In this document: piece by piece, positions 36,401-47,139 of the stretch
Layout: every line of letters begins with the position of its first letter
Numbering within the stretch: position 1 is the stretch's first letter
NCBI RefSeq assembly: GCF_047496725.1
Contig: NC_132984.1
Span: 630,501-694,500, forward strand
Source: Anoplolepis gracilipes
Lineage: Eukaryota > Arthropoda > Insecta > Hymenoptera > Formicidae
Length of the DNA: 64,000 bases
Reading direction: 5' to 3'
The notes under the pieces: generated by a model
What the model was told of the DNA's origin: nothing
What the model saw: the letters and a program-made list of their open reading frames with translations, nothing else
Database searches by the model: none
Translations under genes and position numbers: made by a program

Positions 36401-39400
36401 TATATGTTACATTATAAATTAATATTAATATTATATATTTAATACATAAAATTCAGAAATAAATAGAATTTAAAAATGTGATATTAGCGAAAATACAATC
36501 TTGTAATAGAATGAAAATCTGAAATTGAATCCTAATCTAATTCTTAATGTAACGTCCTCAATGTCGTCAAGGAAATATATTCGAGAGAAAGAATGTATAC
36601 AAATTATTATATTACAATCAATTAAAATTCATCAAAATTACTATAATATATATATTACCTATATATACAGATATACAGGGTGTTTAATCTTACCAGGCAA
36701 CTATTTCGCAAAATATAGAAGATACAAAAAAAAGTTTTAGATAAAAATTGTTTAGCTCGAAGGGAGGCATAAAATAATTAATTTGATTTTGAATAGTCAG
36801 ATTTTTGAAAAAAAAGCCTAATAAGATTAAAATGAAACATCCTATGTATTAGACTAAGCAAACACATGCAAACAAATAGGGATTGTAAGAACTATATTTT
36901 TTTAGTCGTGGGGAGCTGCTATCTTTCTTTCGGCTTCTATTTTTGAATACGCTTCGTCGCTTTATATTTAAAACCGAAGAGGATACGAGAGTCTCTCACA
37001 GTCTCGTGCATGTCGTCACGCATTGTTCTCCAGAGAAATAGATAACAGCTGTCAGCGATAAACAGTCAGGAGTCTTTCCGCCTTCCTGCTATCTGTCCTG
37101 AGGGTAGAGAGCAGGGGAAGAGAGGCGGGATAATAGCGCGTCCTTCTGTGGTGGATTCGCAGATTCCCGTTCAAGCTCAGCATCGCTGGTACAGTGATAC
37201 AACCTACTGTGGGACAGTGATGTTTCTCGGAATACTCTAGACTAGTTTTACTTTCGAGTAACTTACAGATGTAACGGAATAATCGCCGAGATGACACAAA
37301 GATTAACAATTAACCACGCATTAACGTCAAACGGTAATGAAAATTTAACGATTTATGCGCGATTATTGAAAACCAACTCTTATCACCTCGCGAAAAGACT
37401 CTTTTCCTTGATACAGGTAGTGTACAAAGTATCCCAGATGTCAATCTTTCTACGATAAAGTAAACAAAATTAAAAAAAAAAAAAAAAAAAAAAAAATAAA
37501 ACAAAATAAAATCCAAAAGTGCGAGGAAAAATAATTTCATTAATTACAGAAACAAATCACGGTGATAAAATTGATCCTACTGTTAACGTCGACCTGCATT
37601 GTTGTAATATTGTTAATACTGATGAATCTAACGCGAACGTCGTACACGAAGACAAACATAGAATCGACCGCATCGCCGAGGTATGCGACGCCGAAATACG
37701 CGTCTGAAATAATAATACCGCTAGTAACGATGTCGGAAAATCAAATGGAAGATGTTAAAAGAGAGCTGGATAACAGAAGGCAACGAATGGCACGCGTGTG
37801 CGAGGCAATTGACGCGAAGGAATCGCACTTGGACACCGCGTTGACCAACATGATCATCGACACGTAAGTGAAAGATGCTGAGGAAACAAATTTTTTTTTT
37901 CTAATGTATAAAATTCACATTAATCTTCTAAACTTTCACTTTTAATTAAAGTATATATTGCCTCTATATAAAAAAAAGATTTTAATCTATATATTTTAAA
38001 TTACACGCCTAAATCTAATTTTTATTTTATTTTTTTAATAAATAATATATGTATATATACTATTAATGTAAAAAAATAAACACATGTAATTCACGAAGAA
38101 AAAGAGTAATAAAACTTTTATATAAAAATATAAAGAAATCAGGCGATAATCGAGAATTCGATTCGAAGGGAACACAAGTTGTCGTGGTGCCCCATATACA
38201 AGGCGGCGAGTTCTACATGGATGATTTACTTTGCCGCATTGAAAGGTGCTTTGACGGACGTTACTATGGATTCAATCCGACGTAATCTTGTGCAAGTCAA
38301 CGATATTGTGAGACAAAAATTTCAACACGATGCGGATTTTAATAAAACTCATGAGGTGAGGGATACACTCTATTAATCCTTTATATAAAACTGAATTTTG
38401 ATCAATTATATAAAATATATAAAATAGTGATTATACATGTATATACATATATCCAAAAAAACGTGCAAAAATATATATTAAATATAATAAAAATCATTAA
38501 TACAATATGAGGGAGATAATAATGTAAATATAAATTAAATGTATGTAAGTAAAAACATAAATTATTAATAAAATATTAATATAACAGAAAAGTATTAAAA
38601 ATGCATGTAAACATATATCTATCAAATTAATTAAATATAAAATAACTCTATAAAAATAAAGAATATAAAGAGAATAAAATATAAATTTTAATTTGAATTT
38701 TTTAAATTTATTGTCCTATATAAAGGGAGCAAATTAATCGACAAGTTTAAAACTCGCGAATACGCGTGTTCAATTTTCAGGAGATAAGCAAAACCAAGAG
38801 ATTCCTAATCGTGCGACATCCGCTGGAGCGTCTCTTGTCCGCGTACAGGGACAAGTTGGAGCATATACAGGGCCGCGAATATTATTACAGACGGTTCGGA
38901 CGACGTATCGCGCTCAAATATCGCCAGCCTGGCGACAACGTAACGAGATTAGAACCAACGTTCGCGGAATTTTTGCGATTTATAGTAAACGAGAAGTACT
39001 TCGACGAGCACTGGGCGCCGTATTATCGCACCTGCGAACCATGCGCACTCCATTATGACTACATACTGAAAGTCGAGACTCTGGATCGAGATCAAAACTT
39101 TCTCATACAGGATGCCAAATTGAGCGACTACCTTTATGACGTGAGACATCCGGGAAACATCAACCCTCATGGTGCGACCACCAGGAAAATGCTCGACGAA
39201 TATATCACGGAGATACCGCGATCGCTTCTCGATCAGATTTACAAAATCTACGAGAACGATTACAAATTATTCAACTACTCGTTTATATAATGCGTCACCT
39301 GTTTTATTTTCTATTATTTATACAGGCAGCTTGTAGTTATTACGTACGTGATGTATGTATATCGAATAAATAGGGAATATTAAAATTTAGAAAGAAATTT

Positions 39401-41234
39401 TGTCTGTCAAACATACAGTGATATAGTACATACGAGCTTCTTAAGTTATTTTCTACTCCTTAAATATTCTAAAGAGAAATTGTGTATATATTTAAATATA
39501 TGTATTAAATATAAATAAAATACATTGTATATATATATATTTATACAGTTTACTTGGACTTTAAATTTTTGTAAAATTAAATAAGCACATGCAATGTGGA
39601 ATAAAAGAGAGAAATATTACAAACAATTATAGAAGATGCAGCCAAAAAGTAACAGATACATACATTTTCCATTTTACAATATGTAGCATTATATACATAT
39701 GTATAGTGTAAAATAAAATAATATTTAAAAGCGTAAAAAAGCGTGAAAAATAACACTTACTCGTCCAAAGCGGAGCATGATGTAATGTCGCAATAACGTA
39801 CAACTGTAGTATCAACTGTGGCGTAGCTCCCATAAACGATTCAAACAAATGCAACATACATATATCGCTTTCTTGTCGATATACCCAATTCTTGTCTCTG
39901 CTGAAGCTTGACTTATTTCTCAAAGAGTGCATTGCGGTATAAAACAACGTCAAGTACCTGAAAGCAAATATATAATTGGATGAAATAGTTGATTTATCAT
40001 AAATAAATAATTATATTTACATAAATTAATTAACAAAACTCAATAACAATCTGCCTGTAGAGATTGTGCAAAAACATAAATGTCAAATACCTGTGCAAAA
40101 AGCCGAGTAGTAAGAAGTGCAATAACCAGTGAACAGTCCGCAGGGAACCGTCGCTGCGATGCCATCTCAAACTAAATAGTTGAGTAACACAAGCGGGTAA
40201 GATGGTGAAAACCATTGCAAAGCATCCCCACGCTGAGTGGCCTTGCAAAAGGTATTCCACACATACAATGCTGTCTGTGTGTGCGAAAAATATCTTACAA
40301 AGTGTTCACTGTACAAAGACAAAAGCTTTCCCACTAATGCAAAATTTCTACAATTGCATGCTTTAAATATATACAAAACTTATTATATCCTCATCATATG
40401 ACCAATGTCAAATGATATTAATATAAATAAAAAAAAAAAAAAAAAAAAAACAAACATTGCGCCCGCGACGATACTAATAAAAGTTATCATAAATGCATCA
40501 TCATATATTTTTTATTAAATCGTTATATATTTTTTTTATTGTACAATTGTAGTAAATATTTAAAACTAAATATATAAAACTTTTTAAAAAGAAAAAAAAA
40601 AGAAGACTAGTATAAATAATTTAAAAAAATAAAAAAACAAAATTGCAATTGCGATACTTTTAATTAGCGTCGTCGAAGTAAACAAACGCTTTAGAGTTGA
40701 CATAAGCACATATACAGGGTGTCCCACAATTCACGATCTCAATTCTGCGATCAAGTTATAGAATAATCAAGAAATTTGTCGTAGAAATATTTATAATTGT
40801 CAACATTACACATCTCATTGTAACTAACGACTAAAGAAAAATATTTCAAAAAAAAATTCACGCGAGATTAATCGAAGAAACTGTCAAGCTTCCTCGAGAG
40901 GCCTGTCAACTCGAAAACTTGACACTTGTCAGCGAGATCGCGAAATCACGGGACACCCGGTGCATGCGTATTACATGCGTGCGTGTGTGAGGGGGAGTAC
41001 TCTTTGTTCACCTGTTGCTACGTCCGCGAAAAAGAAACTGACCGAAAGCGCGTAGTACAGAAGGTCGACGATGCGAAATCGGTAACGCTCGAGCCGCCGT
41101 CGCGGCGCGGCCGCGTCCGCCTTCTCCGTCGTCGACGTTGTCGACGTCATCGTCGTCGTCGCTGTCGTTGTCATCGCGTCCTCGCCGCGCGGAACATCGG
41201 CGCATCTCGCCCTGTTGGACTGCGCCGCCGCCAT
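33474..41234 (-). CDS. Xkr: XK-related (XKR/CED-8 family) membrane protein, 6 exons, 1032 aa
   Basis: Reverse-strand exons: 41234-41012, 40274-40091, 39957-39761, 36375-36166, 35893-34896, 34760-33474; all junction phases match. The XKR family includes phospholipid scramblases (Xkr8, CED-8) that expose phosphatidylserine in apoptosis, and neuronal members. Evidence: the first transmembrane junction FFFADVATD + SIVCVEYL, then WLLHFLLLGFLHRYLT, the family hallmark FESFMGATPQLILQLY, and further hydrophobic segments up to about residue 385. The remaining ~645 residues form a long hydrophilic acidic tail, much longer than CED-8 (458 aa as I recall). The start at 41234 was chosen for its GAAGATGG context; an upstream in-frame ATG at 41306 is possible. 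The third intron contains a sulfotransferase gene on the opposite strand. It is paired head-to-head with UBE3C. The exact XKR subtype is not assigned. Confidence 0.88.
36673..36849. mobile_element. MITE-like element with ATACAGGGTGTTT ends in XKR intron 3
   Basis: The left end ATACAGGGTGTTTAATCTTA, followed by CCAGG, is mirrored by the right end CCTAATAAGATTAAAATG ... CATCCTATGTAT, with an insertion in one arm. The element is 177 bp with no coding frame. It lies just upstream of the nested sulfotransferase gene. Confidence 0.65.
37550..39290 (+). CDS. Carbohydrate sulfotransferase (Sulfotransfer_2 / CHST11-like), nested in XKR intron; first coding exon not found
   Basis: Exons seen: 37550-37863, 38169-38355 (38136 is an alternative phase-matched acceptor), and 38781-39290 with stop TAA. 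They encode at least 336 residues. The product is a type II Golgi-type protein: a hydrophobic anchor (KLILLLTSTCIVVILLILM) sits near the start, then a stem, then the catalytic domain. PAPS-binding features are the 5'-phosphosulfate region WCPIYKAASSTWM and the 3'-phosphate region FLIVRHPLERLLSAYRDKLE. The family transfers sulfate from PAPS to glycans such as chondroitin. The usual PKVACTNW-type motif is replaced by YKAASSTW, which marks a divergent arthropod-like subfamily, so the acceptor glycan is unknown. An in-frame TAA at 37541 just before the first exon shows that an upstream exon must supply the initiator Met; I could not identify it. A candidate poly(A) signal is at 39365. Confidence 0.85.
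40719..40735. mobile_element. ACAGGGTGTCCCACAA terminus in XKR intron 1
   Basis: The GGGTGTCCC end type recurs. A GGGACACCC string at about 40949-40957 could be the opposite terminus, giving a ~240-bp element, but the interior shows no convincing pairing. Confidence 0.4.
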
Positions 41235-41640
41235 CTTCCCGCATCCTCGTCGCACCACCCGGCCCGACGCCGGATCGCCGCCGCCGCGCCGCCGAACGCC
41301 GGCCACTCGTGGCTCGTGACGTCAGCGCGCTCGAATTCGAGCGGCGCTTTCGCCCGCGCATGCGCGGCAGCGACGTACGCGCGAAACGCGACAGTTTCGG
41401 CGGGAAGGACGCGTCGGATCGATCGAGGTCAATCGGAACGAATACACGGGAGTGTAGCGATGTTAAGTTTTCATCTGTTCCTTGAATTCTGCGCGGAATA
41501 TGATCAGAAAAAAAACTCGAATAATCTTTACGTTCCGAACGGGCGCTTGGGTGACGCCGCGCATGCGCGAGGCACGCGCTCCGATTGGCTCGCGCTGACG
41601 CGCTTGTTTCAAAGTTGGCTGTCCTGGAACATGACAGGAA
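41235..41640. promoter_or_regulatory. Bidirectional CpG-rich promoter between XKR (-) and UBE3C (+)
   Basis: CpG-rich, TATA-less DNA separates the two divergent genes. It holds a CRE octamer TGACGTCA (41317-41324), two identical 12-bp palindromes CGCGCATGCGCG (41355-41366 and 41558-41569) that match the NRF-1 type consensus, and an inverted CCAAT box (GATTGG, about 41584). Such motifs are typical of housekeeping bidirectional promoters. Transcription starts are not fixed. Confidence 0.65.
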
Positions 41641-42694
41641 CGTAACAAGAGCGTCGAAATACCCTGGGACTCCGGGATACCTCCATCACGGGCACCCGGT
41701 ACCCGGTACCCCGAGCACGACGACGCGCATTGCGCCTGTCAAAAGTGTGGCTCAATCGGAGAGCACGAAAGTGTTCCTGTTGGAGGACCTGGGGCGACCG
41801 CGGGGCCTCGAGTCCTCGGGGAAGTCGTGGTGGACGAGTTTTCGAGATTTTTACGTGTGGATCATATTACGAGCAGGCTCGTCCGCCGTCGACGTGACGG
41901 CATTGGTTTTCGGCGAGGCACCGAAAAACATGGCGAGCCTCGATGACGTTGTACGCGTATAAAAACCGCACGCGCAATCCGTCGCAAGTCATTATTGTGT
42001 CTGTCATCGTGCTTGCGATAAATCCGAGTCTAGAAGGATTCGTCGACGTTGTATCTGATGATAATCCACGTTCGATTGAGAAAGTTTGGGCGACCTTAAC
42101 CTTCAACGAGCAGTCCAAGTTTGAATGCTGAAGATAAACTTTTTGCCTTTACGAGTGTGCTTTTTTTCTAAAGAGATTTTCTGTAGAAGGAAAAATATAT
42201 AAAAACGTTAATTATTCAGGAGACGTTTCATTAATTCGCTCCGAGAGAATGAAAGTTTATCTGACTTTGTAGTTATTATACGAGTGTTATACTGTTCTTT
42301 TCTATCAAAAGTAAGTACTAAATATAAGAACACAATGAACTACTTGTAAAATAACAAGCGATTGAATAGAATAACATTGACACACACATACATATATATA
42401 TATATAATATTATCTCTTCACACAGTATATAATTAATATTTATTGCAATATATGGAAAAATTCATATATATCTGAAACAAAAATTATTATTTAAAAAAAA
42501 TATGTATTAATTTAAAAAATACAGGAATTTATTGAATACATAATTTTTACTCATATTATTCCCAAAAAAATGTATCCGTAAATATAATAATATATTTTGA
42601 ACATATATAAAATATAATATATCAGACATGTATATATATATATATATTTCAGATAATTAAAATAAAGGTGTTGGACAACTGATCATGTGTCAGT
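41641..42694 (+). other. UBE3C 5' untranslated region with one predicted intron
   Basis: A strong donor AAAA|GTAAGTAC at 42311 and an acceptor ATTTCAG ending at 42652 define a probable 342-bp intron, placing the coding start 42 bases into the next exon. The upstream exon border is unknown. The open frame at about 41585-41962 shows no recognisable similarity. Confidence 0.55.
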
Positions 42695-45075
42695 ATGTAT
42701 AGCTTTGAGGGAGATTACAGGCGTAAGCCAGAACAGAATCTGGCAGGTGCCAGCAGGCAAGAAGGGCGAACTGTCCTTTTACAACATGCGCAATTGGAAA
42801 GATTGAAAAGAGAGCAACAGCGTAAGAAGCATGACGCAGCGTTGAAGATACAGGCACATGTGCGGAGCTTTGTAGCTAGAAGACTAGCATGTGCGCAAAA
42901 GAGAAAGGAGTTTGATGAGGCGAAACAGGCAGCCGGTAATAAAAATTTGAGTCTGGACGAGCTGATACCCCATCTGAAAAAATTGCTGTTCTTCTACAAT
43001 CATAATTTAGATGCCAAGAGATTGATATGGGTCCTTCAGCACTTTCTGAAGCATCATAAAGACATCAAATTAAAGTCAATAAATTCGTTTGAATGGTTGT
43101 GGAGAATGCGGTAAGCTATTGATATAAAATTAAATCACAAAAAATAGTTATTAAATAGGATTACATTAAATTTACAATTGTTCAATTATTATTGCCTGGA
43201 GTAATAAATCAACAAAAGTCACTCAAAAATACACTACGTTAAAATAATTAAAAAATAATAATTTATTATATTTTATTATTATATGTTCTATAAATAAGTA
43301 AATTTCTATAAATTATATAATATAAAAGTATAGTAAATATATAAATGAGAGTAAATGACAAAGCATTTTGAATAATGAATAACATGAATTTATTATAGAT
43401 GGATCCTTCACATGTGTATGCGATGCAACACAGAAACGTTATCTGATGGAGCGTACTCCTTGGCGATACCGTTGCGTGTCCTGGAAGTATTTACCACGCG
43501 AGAGGACACGGAGAAAGTGTTGCACGAGAAGAGCTACTGGTATCTGGAAAATGTATTTGTTTACCTGATTCAACACAACTACTTTGAACAATTGAGAAAA
43601 TTATTGGACGCAAAAGTGCCGCCAATGGCGGAGGCGACGTCGGACGCGCCCACACCAATCTCCAAGTTTCTACTGGACATGATCAAACGACCGTTGGACT
43701 TGATCCCTTATGTGGCTCGCACGGAGCACTTCTCCACGCTTGTGCTCCGGGAACTGTGCAAGAGTATATTTTCTCCCAGACTGTCTGATCCGATTCGTAT
43801 GTTCGTTGTGCCAGCATTGGCGAAATTCAAGGACTTTCCATATGTTCAATTGATCACCTGCATCAATCGACGCCAGATGAAACCTACAATAAATCTACTC
43901 TACTGTGTTCTGTCATTAGATTCGTTCAATCAGTTCTGTAAGTAAGAAAAATCTATCATTCTTGTTATTATTTATCATGAAGATGTATAAAAAAACTTAA
44001 AGCTTCTTTTTTTTTATAAAATTAAATTATTTAAAAATTACTACATTACTTTTTATTCTTGATTATTAATATAATTTTTTTATCTACGTTTCTTATGTAT
44101 AAAATAATATTTTTTTAAACAAACTAACTCTGCAAATTAATGCAGAAATTAATCGAATTGCTCGTGTTTTCACATTGTGTTTTGTTTCACAGCATGGTGC
44201 AAATCCGAGGACATGCTGCTAAACTATCTGCAAGTGCTCGCATCTCTAAGTTCGACCATTGTCGAAAATGTTTCCAAACAAAATGTCTCGGAACAGCAAG
44301 CTGACAATGACTCGGACAATGAATCGGATGGGAACGTGACCGATCAGAAGCAGGCTGAGATTTTGCGAAAGTGTGTCGAGATGTTAAACGAGCAACACCG
44401 CGTGAACTGTATACTGTCGATGATTGAACACAGTCAATCGGATCCTGCCGCGTTGTTACAACCGCTTTGCCGACTATGTCACCATCTACTCATCACCAAC
44501 AAGTTGGCTGTTCACAAGTACAAGCTTCTATACATGCTCGCTTTCAAACCGATGTTCCTCAAACACTTGTGGACGAATCTGGCGTCAATCCGTCAGACGT
44601 CGTTGTTTGGCGGTAGTAGCGCCGTCACGCCCTTGTTGCAGATTATATCGCGTGGAATCGCTCTCTCCGCAGAGGACACCGACAAAATCGTCCCTTTACT
44701 GGCAGTCTTCTGTTCGCTGTTCAGTCTGCTGATCGCCACGTTACATGATACCGAGTTCTTTCTCGAGCAGAACAATTCCGAGGAAGAAATGTCCAAGGAT
44801 CGTCAACAACACGCTATGCCGTTCACGATCGCGGAGCTGGCAGTGTTGTCTGGCCATCTAAAAGGCGTCTGCCTAGGTTTGGTAGAGCTCGCGTTTCCTG
44901 ACACTCGGCCCACAGTGCGAGACGACTACAAAAACGCTGTACTGGGTCCCACGTCTGCCGTTCAATCTCGACACGACACGCAGATCTGGACTCACCTGTT
45001 CAAGGTCTCTTATAATGATTCTAATATTAACCTAAAACTTTTAAAACAATTATAATTTATCTAAAGTTATTTAGT

Positions 45076-45111
<36 letters not shown>

Positions 45112-47139
45112 CCTATCGCAATTTTAACGACAAATTTTTCAGCGAATTTGGATTTAATTTTTTATCAATAAAAAATGTCTAGACTTTTATCTTGATATCT
45201 GAATAATTAATGACTAAAAATAAAGTGTTTTTAAAAATCTTATTGCAGGTCACGGTGGGTCTTCTACGCCAATTACACACGCGCGATCTCAGACGACAGT
45301 TCTGCCCGACAAACCACTGGATCGCATCCAACGTCGTCATTCCTATCGATAAGCCGCAAGACTTCGCGTTCCGTAGACGTCGGCTTCGCGGATACGTTCC
45401 CTTCCAGAACCTGAGAGCATTTACGAGAGAAGAATTCGAAGAAGGGCCGCCTCTATCGGCGACGGAAGTGCGAACGCTGACGTTGCTACGCGAGATACCG
45501 TTTGTAGTGCCGTTCAACAATCGCGTGATCGTGTTCCAATCATTAATCTACAAGGATAAGGCGCAACAGCAGGGCGACCACGCCCACTTCTTGCAGGGTC
45601 CGTTGATACAAATCTCCGTGAGGCGAACCTATCTCTACGAGGATGCTTTCGAGAAACTGTCGCATGAGAACGAGCAGGATTTGCGGATAAAAATGCGAGT
45701 GCAGTTGATCAACGCCGCGGGACTGGAGGAAGCTGGCGTCGACGGTGGCGGCCTGTTTAGAGAGTTCTTGTCCGAGTTATTAAAGACTAGCTTCGATCCC
45801 AATCGCGGCTTTTTCAAGCTCACCAAGGATAATATGCTCTACCCGAATCCCACGGTACAGTTACTGGTCGATGATTTTCCGAAACATTACTTCTTCATCG
45901 GCAGAATTTTGGGAAAAGCGTTGTACGAGAATCTACTGGTCGAGTTGCCATTCGCCGAGTTCTTTCTGTCGAAGATTGTCGGCCGTCAATCCGACGTGGA
46001 CGTCCATCATCTCGCCTCCCTCGATCCCATCATGTATCGCAATCTACTCTACTTAAAGAGCTACACTGGCGATGTGGCGGATCTAAATCTGGACTTTACC
46101 GTGCTCAGCGACGAGCTAGGCGAGAGACGAGTCGACGAGTTGAAGCCGAGCGGCGCAAATATCCCGGTGACGAATCACAATCGCATCGAATACATTCACC
46201 TGATGGCTGATTATAAGCTCAACAAGCAGATTCGCGCGCAGTGTTGTGCCTTCAAGCAGGGAATCGGCAGCGTGGTCCCTCTCGATTGGCTGCAGATGTT
46301 CAATAACAAGGAGTTGCAAGTATTGATATCAGGCGCGCAGATTCCCGTAGATGTCAACGACCTGAAGCTATATACAAACTACACCGGCGGATACACGCCC
46401 GATCATCCGACCATTACTGCCTTCTGGAAGGTTGTCAGTGACTTTACAGATCAGCAGAAAGGCCAACTACTGAAATTTGTCACCAGCTGCAGCCGCCCTC
46501 CTCTTTTAGGATTTAAGGTATATTTTTCATAAACATATTTACTATATTAAAATTTGACCATACAAAATGTGTCACTCGATTTTGATCTAGAAATTAAAAA
46601 TTGATATTATTAAATTCGAAAAATATTTTAAACCTCATTATAATTATATTAATTACGATGTATAATTGAGCTGTAATTATTATTATTATATTTTTAAAAT
46701 ACAATGGTAGCAATACTATAATTATTATATTTAATTCTTAAATATAATTAAACATATTTTGAACGTGCTAAATATCTTTCACATTATTATGATTCAAAAT
46801 TATTAACCAAATAATAATATTATATATTTAACTTTTTTATTTTTTAATATTTTAATATTTATTACTTTTATACAATTGTATATTAATATCTATTTGTATA
46901 TACTAAATAAAATAAGTAAAGTTACTATGATTTTTCGTCGACTTCTTCTCATTTATAACATTTCATTATAGGAACTCGATCCGCCGTTTTGCATCCAGCA
47001 CGCCGGTAGTATGGACCGTTTGCCGACTTCGAGTACCTGTATGAATTTGCTGAAACTTCCCGAGTTTCCGGACGAAAAGATCCTGCGCGAGAAACTTTTA
47101 TATGCGATACAAGCCGGCGCAGGTTTCGAGCTCAGTTAG
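42695..47139 (+). CDS. UBE3C: HECT-type E3 ubiquitin ligase UBE3C (Hul5 family), 5 coding exons, 1067 aa
   Basis: Coding exons: 42695-43110, 43399-43937, 44193-45004, 45249-46517, 46972-47139; phases close exactly and the stop is TAG. UBE3C is a proteasome-associated ligase that extends ubiquitin chains on bound substrates and promotes their processive degradation. The N-terminus MYSFEGDYRRKP matches the family start. An IQ-like motif (AALKIQAHVRSFVARR) follows at about residues 48-63. A helical middle region precedes the HECT domain, which occupies roughly the last 380 residues. HECT signs are AGLEEAGVDGGGLFREFL, the FIGRILGKALYE segment, and the catalytic Cys in TSSTCMNLLKLP at about 1035, 32 residues from the C-terminus as in human UBE3C. 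Length is near human (1083). The intron before the HECT exon contains a 35-base T-run. A poly(A) signal lies at 47672-47677. Confidence 0.95.
45077..45111. repeat. Poly(T) tract of 35 bases in UBE3C intron 3
   Basis: An uninterrupted T-run lies 137 bp upstream of the 3' splice site at 45248. It is a probable slippage-prone site. Confidence 0.9.

Noticed and set aside
41585..41962. Plus-strand 125-codon frame upstream of UBE3C
   Set aside because: No recognisable family. It lies in the GC-rich 5' region where open frames occur by chance, and a strong donor at 42311 supports untranslated leader use.
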